This document shows positions 20,357-29,390 of a DNA stretch of 64,000 bases, piece after piece (position 1 is the first letter of the stretch; each line of letters begins with the position of its first letter). The position numbers were made by a program, and so were the translations under genes. The notes under the pieces were generated by a model. That model was not told the origin of the DNA. It made no database searches and saw nothing but the letters and a program-made list of their open reading frames with translations. Source of the stretch: Rhizobium rhizogenes NBRC 13257 (GTDB lineage Bacteria > Pseudomonadota > Alphaproteobacteria > Rhizobiales > Rhizobiaceae). Location: NCBI RefSeq assembly GCF_000696095.1, contig NZ_BAYX01000002.1:534976-598975 (forward strand), in the 5' to 3' direction.

Positions 20357-20395
20357 GATCCGCTTCCTTGTCAAACCGTGGCATCCTTCCTACAT

Positions 20396-20412
20396 CCTCT
20401 AGTGACTAGAGG
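20396..20412. promoter_or_regulatory. MerR-type operator between the metal ATPase and its regulator
   Basis: A perfect 8-1-8 palindrome, CCTCTAGTGACTAGAGG, sits in the 71-base divergent gap. MerR-family activators bind such sites between widely spaced -35 and -10 boxes. On the minus strand TTGCAC lies directly before it, a plausible -35 for the ATPase gene. The -10 is not clear by eye. Confidence 0.8.
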
Positions 20413-20427
20413 TGCAAGAGGAAAATT

Positions 20428-20850
20428 ATGAAAAAGATCACGATCGGCGAAGCGGCCCGGCAAAGCGGTGTGAAGGTGCCGACGATCCGCTACTACGAGA
20501 GCATCGGTCTTCTGGCTGAACCGGAGCGGAGCGAGGGCAATCAGCGCTCCTACCAGCAGTCGCATCTGCAGAGGCTCGCCTTCATCCGCCACGCCCGTGA
20601 ACTCGGCTTCGAAGTCGACTCCATCCGCACGCTGCTGGCGCTACAGGACGACCCGCACCAATCCTGCGCCTCGGCCGACGCCATCGCCAAGGCCCGCCTG
20701 ATCGAGGTCGAGCAGCGCATCCGCAGCCTGATGGCGCTGAAAGCCGAATTGGAAATGATGGTAAAAGGCTGCGGCCACGGCCGCGTCGACCAATGCCGGG
20801 TGATCGAGGTTCTTGCGGATCACGGGGAATGCATGCATCCGCAGCATTGA
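20428..20850 (+). CDS. MerR-family heavy-metal regulator (Zn/Cd/Pb class)
   Basis: A 140-residue regulator. The N-terminal winged HTH reads ITIGEAARQSGVKVPTIRYYESIGLL, as in ZntR/CadR/PbrR. A dimerisation helix follows. Metal-site cysteines are Cys in HQSCASAD and the pair in CGHGRVDQC, with a C-terminal ECMHPQH that could add ligands. A GAGGAAAA ribosome site precedes the ATG. It should sense the metal exported by the divergent ATPase. Confidence 0.9.
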   Translation: MKKITIGEAARQSGVKVPTIRYYESIGLLAEPERSEGNQRSYQQSHLQRLAFIRHARELGFEVDSIRTLLALQDDPHQSCASADAIAKARLIEVEQRIRSLMALKAELEMMVKGCGHGRVDQCRVIEVLADHGECMHPQH

Positions 20851-20973
20851 TGGGATAGGGTTGAATTCACCCCAATTGCCATCTCGCAGTGCCCCATCGA
20901 GCACCATGAAAAGTAATGTTTTTCCTCAAGCCGAGACTGATCAGCACCAAGCTGGATAACAGTCGGCCTTCGT

Positions 20974-21468
20974 TCAAGCGCCTTGTCGAAGCCAGCTGCG
21001 TACCATTGCGATGACGCTTCTTTTCATGTCAGCGACCGAGTTTCGAACGGTCTCCACACGATCCATAATCCATTTGAGCCAGCCGTAAGTTAGCAGCTTC
21101 TCGCGGCCTGCGTGGAAAAGACGTTCGACCAACAGGAAGCTCATCAGGTATGCCAATGCGATTATTACGAGTCCGAAGATCACATGACCCCTGGCAATGA
21201 CGAATAGAGCGTAGATCTTCAGTGGCTCAGCAATCGCAAGCGGGACGACGAACAGAACGAGAATGACGCCTCGTGGCAATGAACCAACAAACTCGCCGAA
21301 GTGCACTACGATGGAGAGCGAGGCGAACCAGTTCACGAACGGGCGGTATAGTGGTCGGGCGACTTCGCTGATGAGCACGAGCACGGTTATGACGAGCCGC
21401 AAAGGTAGCAGAAGCAATTGCAAGGCAGACCGGCGTCGGCGTTCGATGACCATCTCTGAAAGCCTCAT
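20974..21468 (-). CDS. Integral membrane protein of unknown function
   Basis: A 164-residue protein with a basic N-terminus, then hydrophobic helices (LQLLLLPLRLVITVLVLISEVA; LPRGVILVLFVVPLAIAEPLKIYALFVIA; GLVIIALAYLMSFLLV) and a basic amphipathic C-terminus. Three to four membrane spans are likely. No family recognised. Confidence 0.65.
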   Translation of the reverse strand: MRLSEMVIERRRRSALQLLLLPLRLVITVLVLISEVARPLYRPFVNWFASLSIVVHFGEFVGSLPRGVILVLFVVPLAIAEPLKIYALFVIARGHVIFGLVIIALAYLMSFLLVERLFHAGREKLLTYGWLKWIMDRVETVRNSVADMKRSVIAMVRSWLRQGA

Positions 21469-21602
21469 ATCGTCATCAACTGGTGGTCAATGGCTGTTTA
21501 AATATGTTCGCTTGGGCGCCCTACGATATCTAGCAAACCCTTTGCGGGCAAACGCGAAGCCATGCCGCGACGGTGACTTTGGCTTGAACGAGTTTCCGAA
21601 GA

Positions 21603-22211
21603 TTACCAAGCGCCAATCAGGGAATTGCCGAGGAGCGGAACGAGGTTGGTTCTTCCATCCTGGTTCCGAACGGTGATAGACGCCTGCATTTTCTTAGGCG
21701 ACTTCCGAAACCAGTTCGTGGCAACGGTGGCGAGGTCTCCGATCATCGGATGCTTGCGCCAATCCGCGAAACGCTCGGCCGTCGCCTCAGGCTCGGAATG
21801 ATAGAAGAAATCGCCGGACTGGCCGAGATCGTTGATAGACGCAGCCATGGATGAAAGCCGACGCTGAAACATCTTCGAATGGATCAACAGGCCTGGCGCA
21901 CTTTCCGAGAACGCAGGGGCCATGAAGTCGATGGCCCAACCGTCCGCTTCGACCCAGCAGTGGAAATTTTCGCCAGCGCCGGAGACATAGCCATCGTCGC
22001 GCTGGTCGGCGAAAAGGATGTGTTTTCCGTCAAGATTGTAAGCGGCGAGACCGCCCTTCGGCTTTGCCTTGATCTTGAAATGATGTTCGAGAATGAAGGC
22101 TCCGAACGTACTGAAATACATCGAAGCCGTGGCGGGATTGGCGTTTTCGTTGATCAGCAGGCTGTTGATGACCCGGTAAATCCGATGGTAGTCGCTTTGC
22201 TTGATCAGCAT
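21603..22211 (-). CDS. DUF2026-like protein
   Basis: A 202-residue soluble protein: MLIKQSDYHRIYRVINSLL, ASMYFSTFGAFILEHHF, NFHCWVEADGWAIDFMAPAF. The FHCW...DGW..DFMAP pattern, with an earlier helix leading into it, is what I associate with DUF2026, a transglutaminase/NlpC-like family with possible His and Asp but uncertain Cys. The role is unknown. The gene stands alone between unrelated genes. Confidence 0.55.
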   Translation of the reverse strand: MLIKQSDYHRIYRVINSLLINENANPATASMYFSTFGAFILEHHFKIKAKPKGGLAAYNLDGKHILFADQRDDGYVSGAGENFHCWVEADGWAIDFMAPAFSESAPGLLIHSKMFQRRLSSMAASINDLGQSGDFFYHSEPEATAERFADWRKHPMIGDLATVATNWFRKSPKKMQASITVRNQDGRTNLVPLLGNSLIGAW

Positions 22212-22421
22212 GATCGTTTGCCCTTAAACCCACAATATGGGCCTTCCCGTAAGTGATGGCAGCGGCCATGTAAACGTCAGATGTGACAGATATGGCCTCT
22301 ATCCTTCGCCCAGGGTCACATTCGATCCTGTGTTGCTACGGACAGTCTTGGACGGCAGGAGTTAAGCGCAATTGGCTATCGAATATGAGGGCACGCGATT
22401 TCAGGTTGTTTCGGCCGAGGT

Positions 22422-22985
22422 CTAAAGCGCCTCCCCAATGGCATAGAAGTGTCCACCCGCGACGTGATGAAGGCTGCGCCATTCCGGCCCCGCTGTTTCG
22501 AAATGCCAATGCCCATCCCGGAACACGCGGTCGTCCGCCCACGCAGCGATGACCTCGGCAATGAAGAGGTCGTAGGTGTCCTGTGTATGCGGCTCGCTGA
22601 CCAGTCTGCAGGCGAGCCAGGCCGAACGGCCTTCAACGAACGGCAGATCCTGTCCGGGCACTTCGAAGATCGAGACACCTGATTTCTGAAGCTTGTCCGG
22701 TTCGTCGTACAATGTCCGCGTTCCGACGTCCCGTGTCAGCGCAAGTTGGGCGACCGTCGGAACTTGCACGACGAAAACCCCGCTCGCCTCGATGAGGGAG
22801 CGCGTCTGCGCAACCTTGTCGACAACCAGGGTGAGCTTCGGTGGATCGATATCAAGACCGCAACACCAGGCCACAGCCATGACGTTGTCGATGCCGCCAT
22901 GCCGTGCGGACAAGAGCACGGTCGGGCCGTGGTTGATCAGACGAAAGGCCTTCTTAAGCTCAACGGAATTCATGTGCTCGTTCAT
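22422..22985 (-). CDS. Flavin reductase-like FMN-binding protein
   Basis: A 187-residue protein with the split-barrel flavin reductase layout: PTVLLSARHGGIDNVMAVAWCCGLDIDPPKLTLVVD is the N-terminal strand set with the conserved NVM.VAW, then GVFVVQVPT, and a C-terminal HHVAGGHFYAIG. Homologues reduce FMN or modify small substrates. Either of two ATGs (22985 or 22973) could be the start. Confidence 0.8.
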   Translation of the reverse strand: MNEHMNSVELKKAFRLINHGPTVLLSARHGGIDNVMAVAWCCGLDIDPPKLTLVVDKVAQTRSLIEASGVFVVQVPTVAQLALTRDVGTRTLYDEPDKLQKSGVSIFEVPGQDLPFVEGRSAWLACRLVSEPHTQDTYDLFIAEVIAAWADDRVFRDGHWHFETAGPEWRSLHHVAGGHFYAIGEAL

Positions 22986-23122
22986 TGGAAGTCCAGATAG
23001 ATGAAGTCATAACTGCCCGTGGCTTCCTGGCTGGTACTTATGCCATTCCGACGTATGTGAAATGAAATAAGCCGAAACAGGCACCAGGACGTTAAAAACG
23101 AAGAAGAGCGGTAGCGCGCGTC

Positions 23123-23818
23123 TTACCTCGATAATGATCTCAATTCCTCTGGTGCAACCAGAATAAGATCCGCGCCAGCGAGCTCGAGTTCTTCACGGTT
23201 ACCGTAGCCCCAAAGAACGCCGACGGCACGCATCCGATTCGCCTGGGCGCCGACGATGTCAAATTTTCTATCGCCGACCATCAGGCAATCCTGGGCGGCC
23301 AGTCCAGTATCCTGCAGAATATGCGCCAGCAGTTCGGGCTTATGGTCCAGACCGGCTCCTGGTATGGAGCCATATATGCCCCGGAAAAGGTTCGATAGTC
23401 CGTGATTGTCGAGAATGCGCTGTGCGAATGTTTGCCGTTTGGAAGTCGCCAGAAGGAGGCGAATGCCTTGAGAATGCAGCTCGAGGAGTGTTTCCCTGAT
23501 GCCGGGGTAAAGCTCGCTCAGCAGGAGACCACGAGTTCCATAGTCAGCTCGGTAAGCGTCGACCGCCTCCGCGACACGATCATCGCCGAATGAGCTGAGA
23601 AGGTAACGCATCACATCTTCGATCGGCGGCCCAATGATCGAGCGGATATCCATCTCGGGGTCCGTTTCATGGCCAAGAGCCCGCAACGCCGCGCGGCAGC
23701 TTGAAAGGATACCTGGTTGGGAATCGACCAACGTTCCATCGAGATCGAGGAGGAGGTTGGAAGCGGTGTAGGACACGGGGATCTCACTTTCTCTATCGAT
23801 GGTCGAAAACAGAGCCAT
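23123..23818 (-). CDS. HAD-superfamily hydrolase (phosphoglycolate phosphatase-like)
   Basis: A 231-residue HAD phosphatase. Motif I is LLLDLDGTLVDSQPGI with the nucleophile Asp. Motif II is LLATSK, motif III the Lys in LDHKPELL, and motif IV VGDRKFDIVGA. A helical cap domain of about 70 residues lies after motif I. Gph/PGP-like substrate range is likely; exact substrate unknown. It is the last gene before the accessory region. Confidence 0.88.
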   Translation of the reverse strand: MALFSTIDRESEIPVSYTASNLLLDLDGTLVDSQPGILSSCRAALRALGHETDPEMDIRSIIGPPIEDVMRYLLSSFGDDRVAEAVDAYRADYGTRGLLLSELYPGIRETLLELHSQGIRLLLATSKRQTFAQRILDNHGLSNLFRGIYGSIPGAGLDHKPELLAHILQDTGLAAQDCLMVGDRKFDIVGAQANRMRAVGVLWGYGNREELELAGADLILVAPEELRSLSR

Positions 23819-24624
23819 TTATAAACGCGGATATCAGGGGAACGCGTCAAGGGAAGCGAACAGGAACCTATGGCCTCGCAATGATTGCGGCAAAAGGTTC
23901 GCTCTAACGAATGAAAGCGGCCTTTCGGCCGCTCTCTGACATTTCTAACAGAACAGAATGCGCGGAAACCTGGGCACAATCACTTTGTGACAAGCACAAG
24001 CAAGTATAGGCAGCCATTGATTGTGACGCAGCGAATTGTGTAGTTGCAATGACTTGGCATACCTCGCAGCCAATCTATTTTGTCGCTACGGCCATGTGAT
24101 TTTGACGACTCCTGAGAAGCGCTTGATTTACTTGGGTAACTTACCTAGCCTTCAAGCAACGAGGTGACGGATTGGAGAACGGCAGATAGTAGTCGCCAAC
24201 GAAGGAGCGTGGGCCGGCGAGCACGCATGCTCGCGCACGAGTGCAAGGACCGACGTTATTCTCAGTCGGGCTACGGCGAATATCTGGAAGTGTTTCCGGG
24301 CAGGGGCGTCTGACTGAGAGTGCCAGGCTCTACTCGATGCCAATGGCCATCGGAGGTTCGCTGGCCCCACGCTGCATCTTGGATTGTGTCCACGCTCGAT
24401 GAGGAAGATCCAAAGCGTGGCAATTAGGTATCAATCGGAGAACATGCTCTGGATTGTAACCAAACCTTCCAACGGCACAGAGACGATCCGCTCAGATCAG
24501 AATTTCCGGAATATCAGGCGTGAAAGGGAGAAGCGCGAAGATCACGCGGCGTTTTAGCCTATTGGACAATACAGTCATCCAAATACGCTGACTCGTCCTG
24601 GGTCCGAGGGCTGCAAATGACGCC
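23819..24624. other. Gene-poor stretch at the start of the accessory region
   Basis: About 800 bases without a convincing gene. Open frames here lack ribosome sites and give Arg/Pro/Ser-rich shadow-like products. No integrase, attachment repeat or tRNA was seen. It may include the left junction between core chromosome and island, but nothing marks an exact point. Confidence 0.5.
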
Positions 24625-24656
24625 AAAAAACAAAAACCCGGCGAGCCGCCGGGTTT
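24625..24656 (-). terminator. Rho-independent terminator of the patatin gene
   Basis: A 9-bp perfect stem, AAACCCGGC/GCCGGGTTT (24634-24656) with a 5-base loop, followed on the minus strand by a T-rich tail (TTTGTTTTTT). It lies 70 bases past the patatin stop in the right direction. Confidence 0.88.
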
Positions 24657-24727
24657 GCTAGGTTTGCGCGGTCAAAGCCGCCACAACTAGAGCAATACTT
24701 CGTTAGGTTTGCGCATTTTCAATCTCC

Positions 24728-26317
24728 TTATGGAATTGACGCCTTAAAGCCAGCGGCATTTCCTCTCACTAAATTCTCTGCTGTCCAACCGATAACATGG
24801 AATCCACCTAGAGGCGAGGCAATTTTTTGAACCTCGTCACGGCTCATCTGCTGACCTGTTTTCCAAGTCTCTTTCGCCGCAGGCTTGTTCCAGTCCACCA
24901 GCTCAACATTCTTAAACTCAGAAGGAACATAGGCTATCAGGTAGAGCTTTTCAACGCGGTCAACGACATTCAAGGAAAATCGAACGAAATCCGTTTTCTG
25001 TGATGCAGTCAGATCGTAGAGAACCTCACTTGTCGGCGCGGAAAAAGAGAGCCGGTATTGGTTTCCAACAGCGAGTTCCTCATGGAAGAGAATTATAATC
25101 TTCGCAGCCGGCGTGCCTAGACCCGAAATCTCTGCGACCACCGGAATGATGGTGGCGTCGATGCTCCGGCCTTGGCTGTCAGTGACATGAATGCCTAACT
25201 CGTTGGCCTTTTCATGGAAAGAATGGCTCGCCACCCCGATCTGAAAACTGAACGTCCGCGCAGGCCGTTTCCGAGGAACGAGCTCGAGCTCGACAGTACA
25301 CTCGTCAAGTTTGGATGGATCGTGATCCTTTAGTGCGTTGCATCGGTAGGTAGTTTTGACGATAGGCACGTCGATCAAATCATCCTTGCTTACCGCGCGA
25401 TAGTACTGATCGATCCTGTCGAGCGCGTTGACTTGGTCAAGGCCGACGCCCTCCAACCACATCCTCTTCTTAACTCCATCGAGGAACAGGTCTACGCCCT
25501 TCACATGTCGTTGGAAGTCTGTACCAAGGTCATCTCGGAGAGCTTCATCGAATTGCAGCGTAGTAGTCTTGGTATCGAGCAAATGGATGTTGCGACTATC
25601 CAGCCTCGAAAGAGCCAAGTCCACCGCATTGTCCATCATTGTCTCGACTATCGATTTGGCGAAGCTTGCGGCCGACGAATGCTCCATTTGGATTTCTGAT
25701 CGTGGGAAAGAGAAGCCTACGACCTCACCAAATTCCTTGGGCTTGTCGAGAATATTTGCAGGGAAGTTATTGATAATCCCCCCGTCAATGAGCCCCGCCA
25801 TGTCTTTGAAGGAAGCGAAGATAAATGGCAGTGCGGACGAATGGAAAAGTGCATCAACCAATAGCTCGGCCGACGTCTTCTCGAAGACCCTTGGCTTTCT
25901 GGTACGGACGTCGGTCGAATAAAAGTAGACGTGCTCGATGCCCTTCAAGTCGCTGACGTAGGTCAACGGTCGCCCATCGACGGTAAATAGCTCCCGCAAA
26001 AACGTCCGGTACAGTTGCGTATCAAACAGCGGGACCCCTTGAACAAAATCGTAGCCTCTTAATAGCTTGTGCCGCTTTCGAACGATCGGCCCAAGGTATT
26101 TAGGTGCGAGTTCTCGGACTCGTGCAGCGAAAATGCTCGGATCATGGCCCGAAGCTAGCATAGCGGCCACGATCGCGCCCGCCGACGTTCCCGCGATCCG
26201 GGTCACCAAAAAGTCGCCGCGCTTTTGCGCCTCGTGAAGCGATTTAGCGGCGGCGATCAGAGTGCCCAGTTTCGCGCCTCCGCCTTGAAACGCAGTCTGT
26301 ATAGAAATAGCCGGCAT
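24728..26317 (-). CDS. Patatin-like phospholipase with unknown C-terminal domain
   Basis: A 529-residue protein. The patatin domain fills residues 1 to about 290: oxyanion loop FQGGGAKLGTL, nucleophile elbow GTSAGAIVAA, and the catalytic Asp in DGGIINNFPANIL. The remaining 220 residues form a separate, strand-rich domain (TYRCNALKD...LELVPRKRPARTFSFQIGVASHSF...) that I do not recognise. It has no signal peptide, so it would act on inner membranes from the cytoplasm. Base composition is more AT-rich than the chromosome to the left. No cyclase gene is adjacent, so it is not an obvious CBASS effector. Confidence 0.87.
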   Translation of the reverse strand: MPAISIQTAFQGGGAKLGTLIAAAKSLHEAQKRGDFLVTRIAGTSAGAIVAAMLASGHDPSIFAARVRELAPKYLGPIVRKRHKLLRGYDFVQGVPLFDTQLYRTFLRELFTVDGRPLTYVSDLKGIEHVYFYSTDVRTRKPRVFEKTSAELLVDALFHSSALPFIFASFKDMAGLIDGGIINNFPANILDKPKEFGEVVGFSFPRSEIQMEHSSAASFAKSIVETMMDNAVDLALSRLDSRNIHLLDTKTTTLQFDEALRDDLGTDFQRHVKGVDLFLDGVKKRMWLEGVGLDQVNALDRIDQYYRAVSKDDLIDVPIVKTTYRCNALKDHDPSKLDECTVELELVPRKRPARTFSFQIGVASHSFHEKANELGIHVTDSQGRSIDATIIPVVAEISGLGTPAAKIIILFHEELAVGNQYRLSFSAPTSEVLYDLTASQKTDFVRFSLNVVDRVEKLYLIAYVPSEFKNVELVDWNKPAAKETWKTGQQMSRDEVQKIASPLGGFHVIGWTAENLVRGNAAGFKASIP

Positions 26318-26637
26318 TGGACCGCCCCCTAAAGCTCAACCGAAATAATATCGCAACTCGCCAGCCCACGGCGTCATTTGCTTATAACCGAGATAACGCT
26401 GATATGTTAAATTTTCGGCATCTCAGGGTAGTATGCAAGCAACTCATTTCGATCTCACCACGTCGGCAAGGATACGTCGAAATCGCTGCTGGAGTTGTCC
26501 GGACTTATGTAGCAAACGCCACGAGCCGCAGCGGTGTTACTCTTATGGATGTTCGCAAATGGCTGTGACGGCCCGAGCCTTGATGTTGATCACGGTGAAT
26601 GTTATATAAATGTCCTACTTTCCTTTAGGTGATGCTG
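26318..26637. other. Divergent promoter region between patatin gene and mazEF
   Basis: About 320 bases. The only open frame here is weak in coding character. The segment near 26590-26625 is AT-rich (TTATATAAAT) and should carry the toxin-antitoxin promoter. The end next to the patatin start likely carries its promoter. Confidence 0.4.
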
Positions 26638-27024
26638 ATGACAAAGACAAAAGGTGCAACGCCGCACAGCACCAGAGCCACGGATATCGGCACCTCGCCT
26701 AGGCTCCCCGCTAGAGGACAGACGGCAGGCGGCGAGTATTCGACAACCTCGAAGCTGAAGAAAGCTGGTGGATCGTTGGTTTTAACCGTTCCTGCCGCTG
26801 CGCGAGACATGCTGGGCCTCAGTGAAGGCCAGGAAATGATCGTTTCGGTGAAAGGAAGGCAGGTTATCGCAGAACCTGTATCCATGACGGCAAAACCCAT
26901 TAAGGTGCGTCAGCCGAAATACACCCTCGACGAGCTGCTGGAGGGGTATGAATCCGACGTCCCGCTTTCAGCGGAGGAGAAGGCATGGATGGACGCTCCT
27001 CCCATAGGAAATGAAGTTTGGTAA
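26638..27024 (+). CDS. mazE: AbrB/MazE-type antitoxin
   Basis: A 128-residue antitoxin. The ATG at 26638 follows AGG by eight bases. The first 40 residues are an unusual polar extension. The DNA-binding swapped-hairpin domain follows: TSKLKKAGGSLVLTVPAAARDMLGLSEGQEMIVSV. A C-terminal acidic tail (LDELLEGYESD...EEKAWMDAP) would block the toxin. It overlaps mazF by seven bases, as expected for a toxin-antitoxin operon. Confidence 0.87.
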   Translation: MTKTKGATPHSTRATDIGTSPRLPARGQTAGGEYSTTSKLKKAGGSLVLTVPAAARDMLGLSEGQEMIVSVKGRQVIAEPVSMTAKPIKVRQPKYTLDELLEGYESDVPLSAEEKAWMDAPPIGNEVW

Positions 27025-27401
27025 GGCCCAATATTCCTGCTCCGGGAGAAGTTTGGTGGCTCGACATGCAACCATCGGCGGGCAAAGAGCAGCGTGGGCG
27101 TCATGCTGGGCTCATCTTGTCAGACTTCAAGTTCAATATGGCGACTGGCTTCGCTTTCATCGCGCCGATTACGACTACAGGGAACGCTTCACGTAGAGAC
27201 GGATTCGCGGTTCAGTTGAGTGGCGCTGGGACAGGTGTCACCGGTGTCATTCAGATTGATCAAGTTAAGTCGATGGATTGGCGCAATCGGAACGCGGAGA
27301 AGTCGCGAGACAAGGTGCCGGATCATGTCATGACAGAAGTCCTTGAGCGTTTTGCGCCGATCTTCGGCCTCGTCTTTGCTGTGCCCGACGACCAGACGTG
27401 A
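27018..27401 (+). CDS. mazF: MazF/PemK-type mRNA interferase toxin
   Basis: A 127-residue toxin of the MazF/PemK fold: PAPGEVWWLDMQPSAGKEQRGRHAGLILS, then FAFIAPITT, and GVIQIDQVKSMDWRNR. The conserved Arg of the E-Q-RGRH segment and the DQ...DW strand are the landmark residues. MazF cleaves specific mRNA sequences. Its start lies within the end of the antitoxin gene. It may help keep the accessory region in the genome. Confidence 0.9.
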   Translation: MVRPNIPAPGEVWWLDMQPSAGKEQRGRHAGLILSDFKFNMATGFAFIAPITTTGNASRRDGFAVQLSGAGTGVTGVIQIDQVKSMDWRNRNAEKSRDKVPDHVMTEVLERFAPIFGLVFAVPDDQT

Positions 27402-27522
27402 TTGGGACCCTTTGTGGCACTTGCTACATAATACCGGAGTTGTCCTCAAGTCGTGCCGAATCCAAACCGGAGACGAGAATGACTAATCCCTGGAGTTAGA
27501 AGATGCCAGTATCTAACAATGC

Positions 27523-27541
27523 ATCACCGTTCAAAGGTGAT
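27523..27541 (-). terminator. Hairpin just after tniQ
   Basis: ATCACC (27523-27528) and GGTGAT (27536-27541) form a 6-bp stem with a 7-base loop directly after the tniQ stop. No long T-run follows, so it may be a weak terminator or an end-linked structure rather than a classic terminator. Confidence 0.35.
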
Positions 27542-27545
27542 CTGT

Positions 27546-29390
27546 TTAACGGTACGCATGCGGCACCCAGTCCGGGAGGGAAGCACGCTCAACAAGGCGA
27601 TCCCTTGTCTGGCCGGAGAAGGCCAGTGCGACATCCGCCCGTCGCAGACGAATTCCGAGACTTTTGCCGGTAATCCCAGTCTCGTCCGTCAACCGAGAGA
27701 AACTCGCGAAATGCCTGTCAAAATCTTTGATCGCCTCCTCTGTGACCATATACGACAAAGCACGTCCGGCGCGTGGCCGCACTTTCTTGGAGCGAAGAAA
27801 GCCATCTCGAACGAGAAGCGCGAAAGTATCGTTTCCGATCTTAAGTCTCTTGCAGACTTCCGTTCGACCGAAAAGGGAACTTTCTGGAGTCTGCTGTAGG
27901 GCCTCGACCTCCTTCCAGTCGAACCTCAACGCACCGATGCCCGTTGCATCCGCGCTCCGACCTACCTTCGCCAAGCGCCGGTCGAGCAAGAGTTGGAGGA
28001 CGTCGATGATCCGGACGTTGCACCTTTTCGCCACCGGTCCGAGAGGCAGCCAGGCCGGGTCCGGCGTGCTCCCAAAGTCGCCTAGCACTTTGGCGCGGAA
28101 TTCGAGGACTTCGGCCCTCGGATACCTGTCATTCATCTTGAACGCTTGAGCGGGGGCAGCCTCGACGCTGCGAACCGCGGAGAGAAATCCGGCGTCGATC
28201 AATTTTCTAACGACGCTCGAGGTGAGCCCGAGCATGTCGGAAACTTCCTCCAGCGTGGCGGTATGCTTGAAGCGACCGATCACGTCGTCGGCCACATCTC
28301 TTCTGATGAAGGTCGCATCTTTCGGCTTCCTGAGTGTTTCAAGATGGCCCAGTTCGACGAGCAATCGCCTGACGGTCTGATCAGAATGCCCGGTCGCCCT
28401 GACGATTGCCGTCACTGACGTCCACGGGCTGTCGGTCACCGGCCCGAAGAAGGTCGCGCCTTCCAAGATTGGGACCGTTTGCAACGTGTGTTCGCGAATG
28501 GCCTGGCGTAGGACGTCGTACTGCGGATGTTCGTAGGTCTGATCAAGAGCTGAATACAGCCCGCCATAAAGAATCTTGCCGCCGCGGGTGCTCCGGCGGG
28601 GATCGTCTGACATGATTGTTTCGAGGCTCCTGTGGAAGCCTTCGAAACCCTGGGACAGGGAGCGGAATCCCGCGTCGCGGGCGCGCGCCAACTCGTCTTC
28701 ACTTTTGGAGCGCGGGCTTGCTTTGCGGCCATAGACCTCTGCAATCCCCAATAGTTCGCAAGCGACGATGCCGGCTGCAAGGTTCATCGAGTCTAGGAAC
28801 GCGCCGTGACCTTTGATGTTAGAGAGTCGGTCATGCACGTAACGCTCGAATGCAAGAATTGGCCTCGGCGTGCTCTGTTCGATCATCTCCGGCATTCGGT
28901 CCTGGATGATCTCAAGTTGGGTGATCAGGTCATAGCGATGCCTATCGAAACGGGTGTCTTCAATCTCGACGAGCCTCCTCGAGTGCGACAAGCAAGCGGC
29001 GATCTGGGGGAACATCCAATAAGTTCGCGCGCGTCTACGAGCAGCCGGCATGAAACGTACGTCGTTGTCATCATCCAGTATGCAGTGCGGACAGAACCTG
29101 AGACGCGACCGACGGAGCATAAGTTTTGAATAATATGAATCTCCGATCGTCGCGCCCCGATCTTCGTCTACACGGACCGCTGACGTAACAAGTTCGTCCA
29201 GGGGCAACTGTGCGAGCACAGCAAGCCGGCCCACCTCGGACTCGTCGCCTCGGTTCAAGGCGGATATGTCCAGTCCCATATGCAAACAAAACTTTCGGCT
29301 CGTCGACGCGCCATTCGCGCGGGCAAAACGCGAGAGGAAGCTGGTGAGCGGCTCCTCCCTCAACGCTGGGATAGCAAACAGTCCGCTCAT
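27546..29390 (-). CDS. tniQ: TniQ/TnsD-like target-selection protein
   Basis: A 614-residue protein. The N-terminal TniQ domain reads PLTSFLSRFARANGAS, followed by zinc-finger cysteines (RFCPHCILDD...) and an AACLSHSRRLVE helix. The long C-terminal half has HTH-like stretches (VTAIVRATGHSDQTVRRLLVELG; LEEVSDMLGLTSSVVRKLIDAG; GRTEVCKRLKIGNDTFALLV). Such long TniQ proteins resemble TnsD and choose fixed attachment sites. It overlaps tnsC by ATGA. No CRISPR or Cas gene is near, so RNA-guided targeting is unlikely. Confidence 0.9.
   Translation of the reverse strand: MSGLFAIPALREEPLTSFLSRFARANGASTSRKFCLHMGLDISALNRGDESEVGRLAVLAQLPLDELVTSAVRVDEDRGATIGDSYYSKLMLRRSRLRFCPHCILDDDNDVRFMPAARRRARTYWMFPQIAACLSHSRRLVEIEDTRFDRHRYDLITQLEIIQDRMPEMIEQSTPRPILAFERYVHDRLSNIKGHGAFLDSMNLAAGIVACELLGIAEVYGRKASPRSKSEDELARARDAGFRSLSQGFEGFHRSLETIMSDDPRRSTRGGKILYGGLYSALDQTYEHPQYDVLRQAIREHTLQTVPILEGATFFGPVTDSPWTSVTAIVRATGHSDQTVRRLLVELGHLETLRKPKDATFIRRDVADDVIGRFKHTATLEEVSDMLGLTSSVVRKLIDAGFLSAVRSVEAAPAQAFKMNDRYPRAEVLEFRAKVLGDFGSTPDPAWLPLGPVAKRCNVRIIDVLQLLLDRRLAKVGRSADATGIGALRFDWKEVEALQQTPESSLFGRTEVCKRLKIGNDTFALLVRDGFLRSKKVRPRAGRALSYMVTEEAIKDFDRHFASFSRLTDETGITGKSLGIRLRRADVALAFSGQTRDRLVERASLPDWVPHAYR

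Noticed and set aside
23819..24624. CRISPR array or integrase at the island border
   Set aside because: No regularly spaced repeats and no recombinase motifs were seen here or elsewhere in the window.
27402..27545. Left transposon end
   Set aside because: I looked for TGT-type ends and TnsB repeats matching the right side. Short matches (ACCGGAG twice, CTAACAA similar to 34780s) are in direct rather than inverted orientation and are too weak to call.
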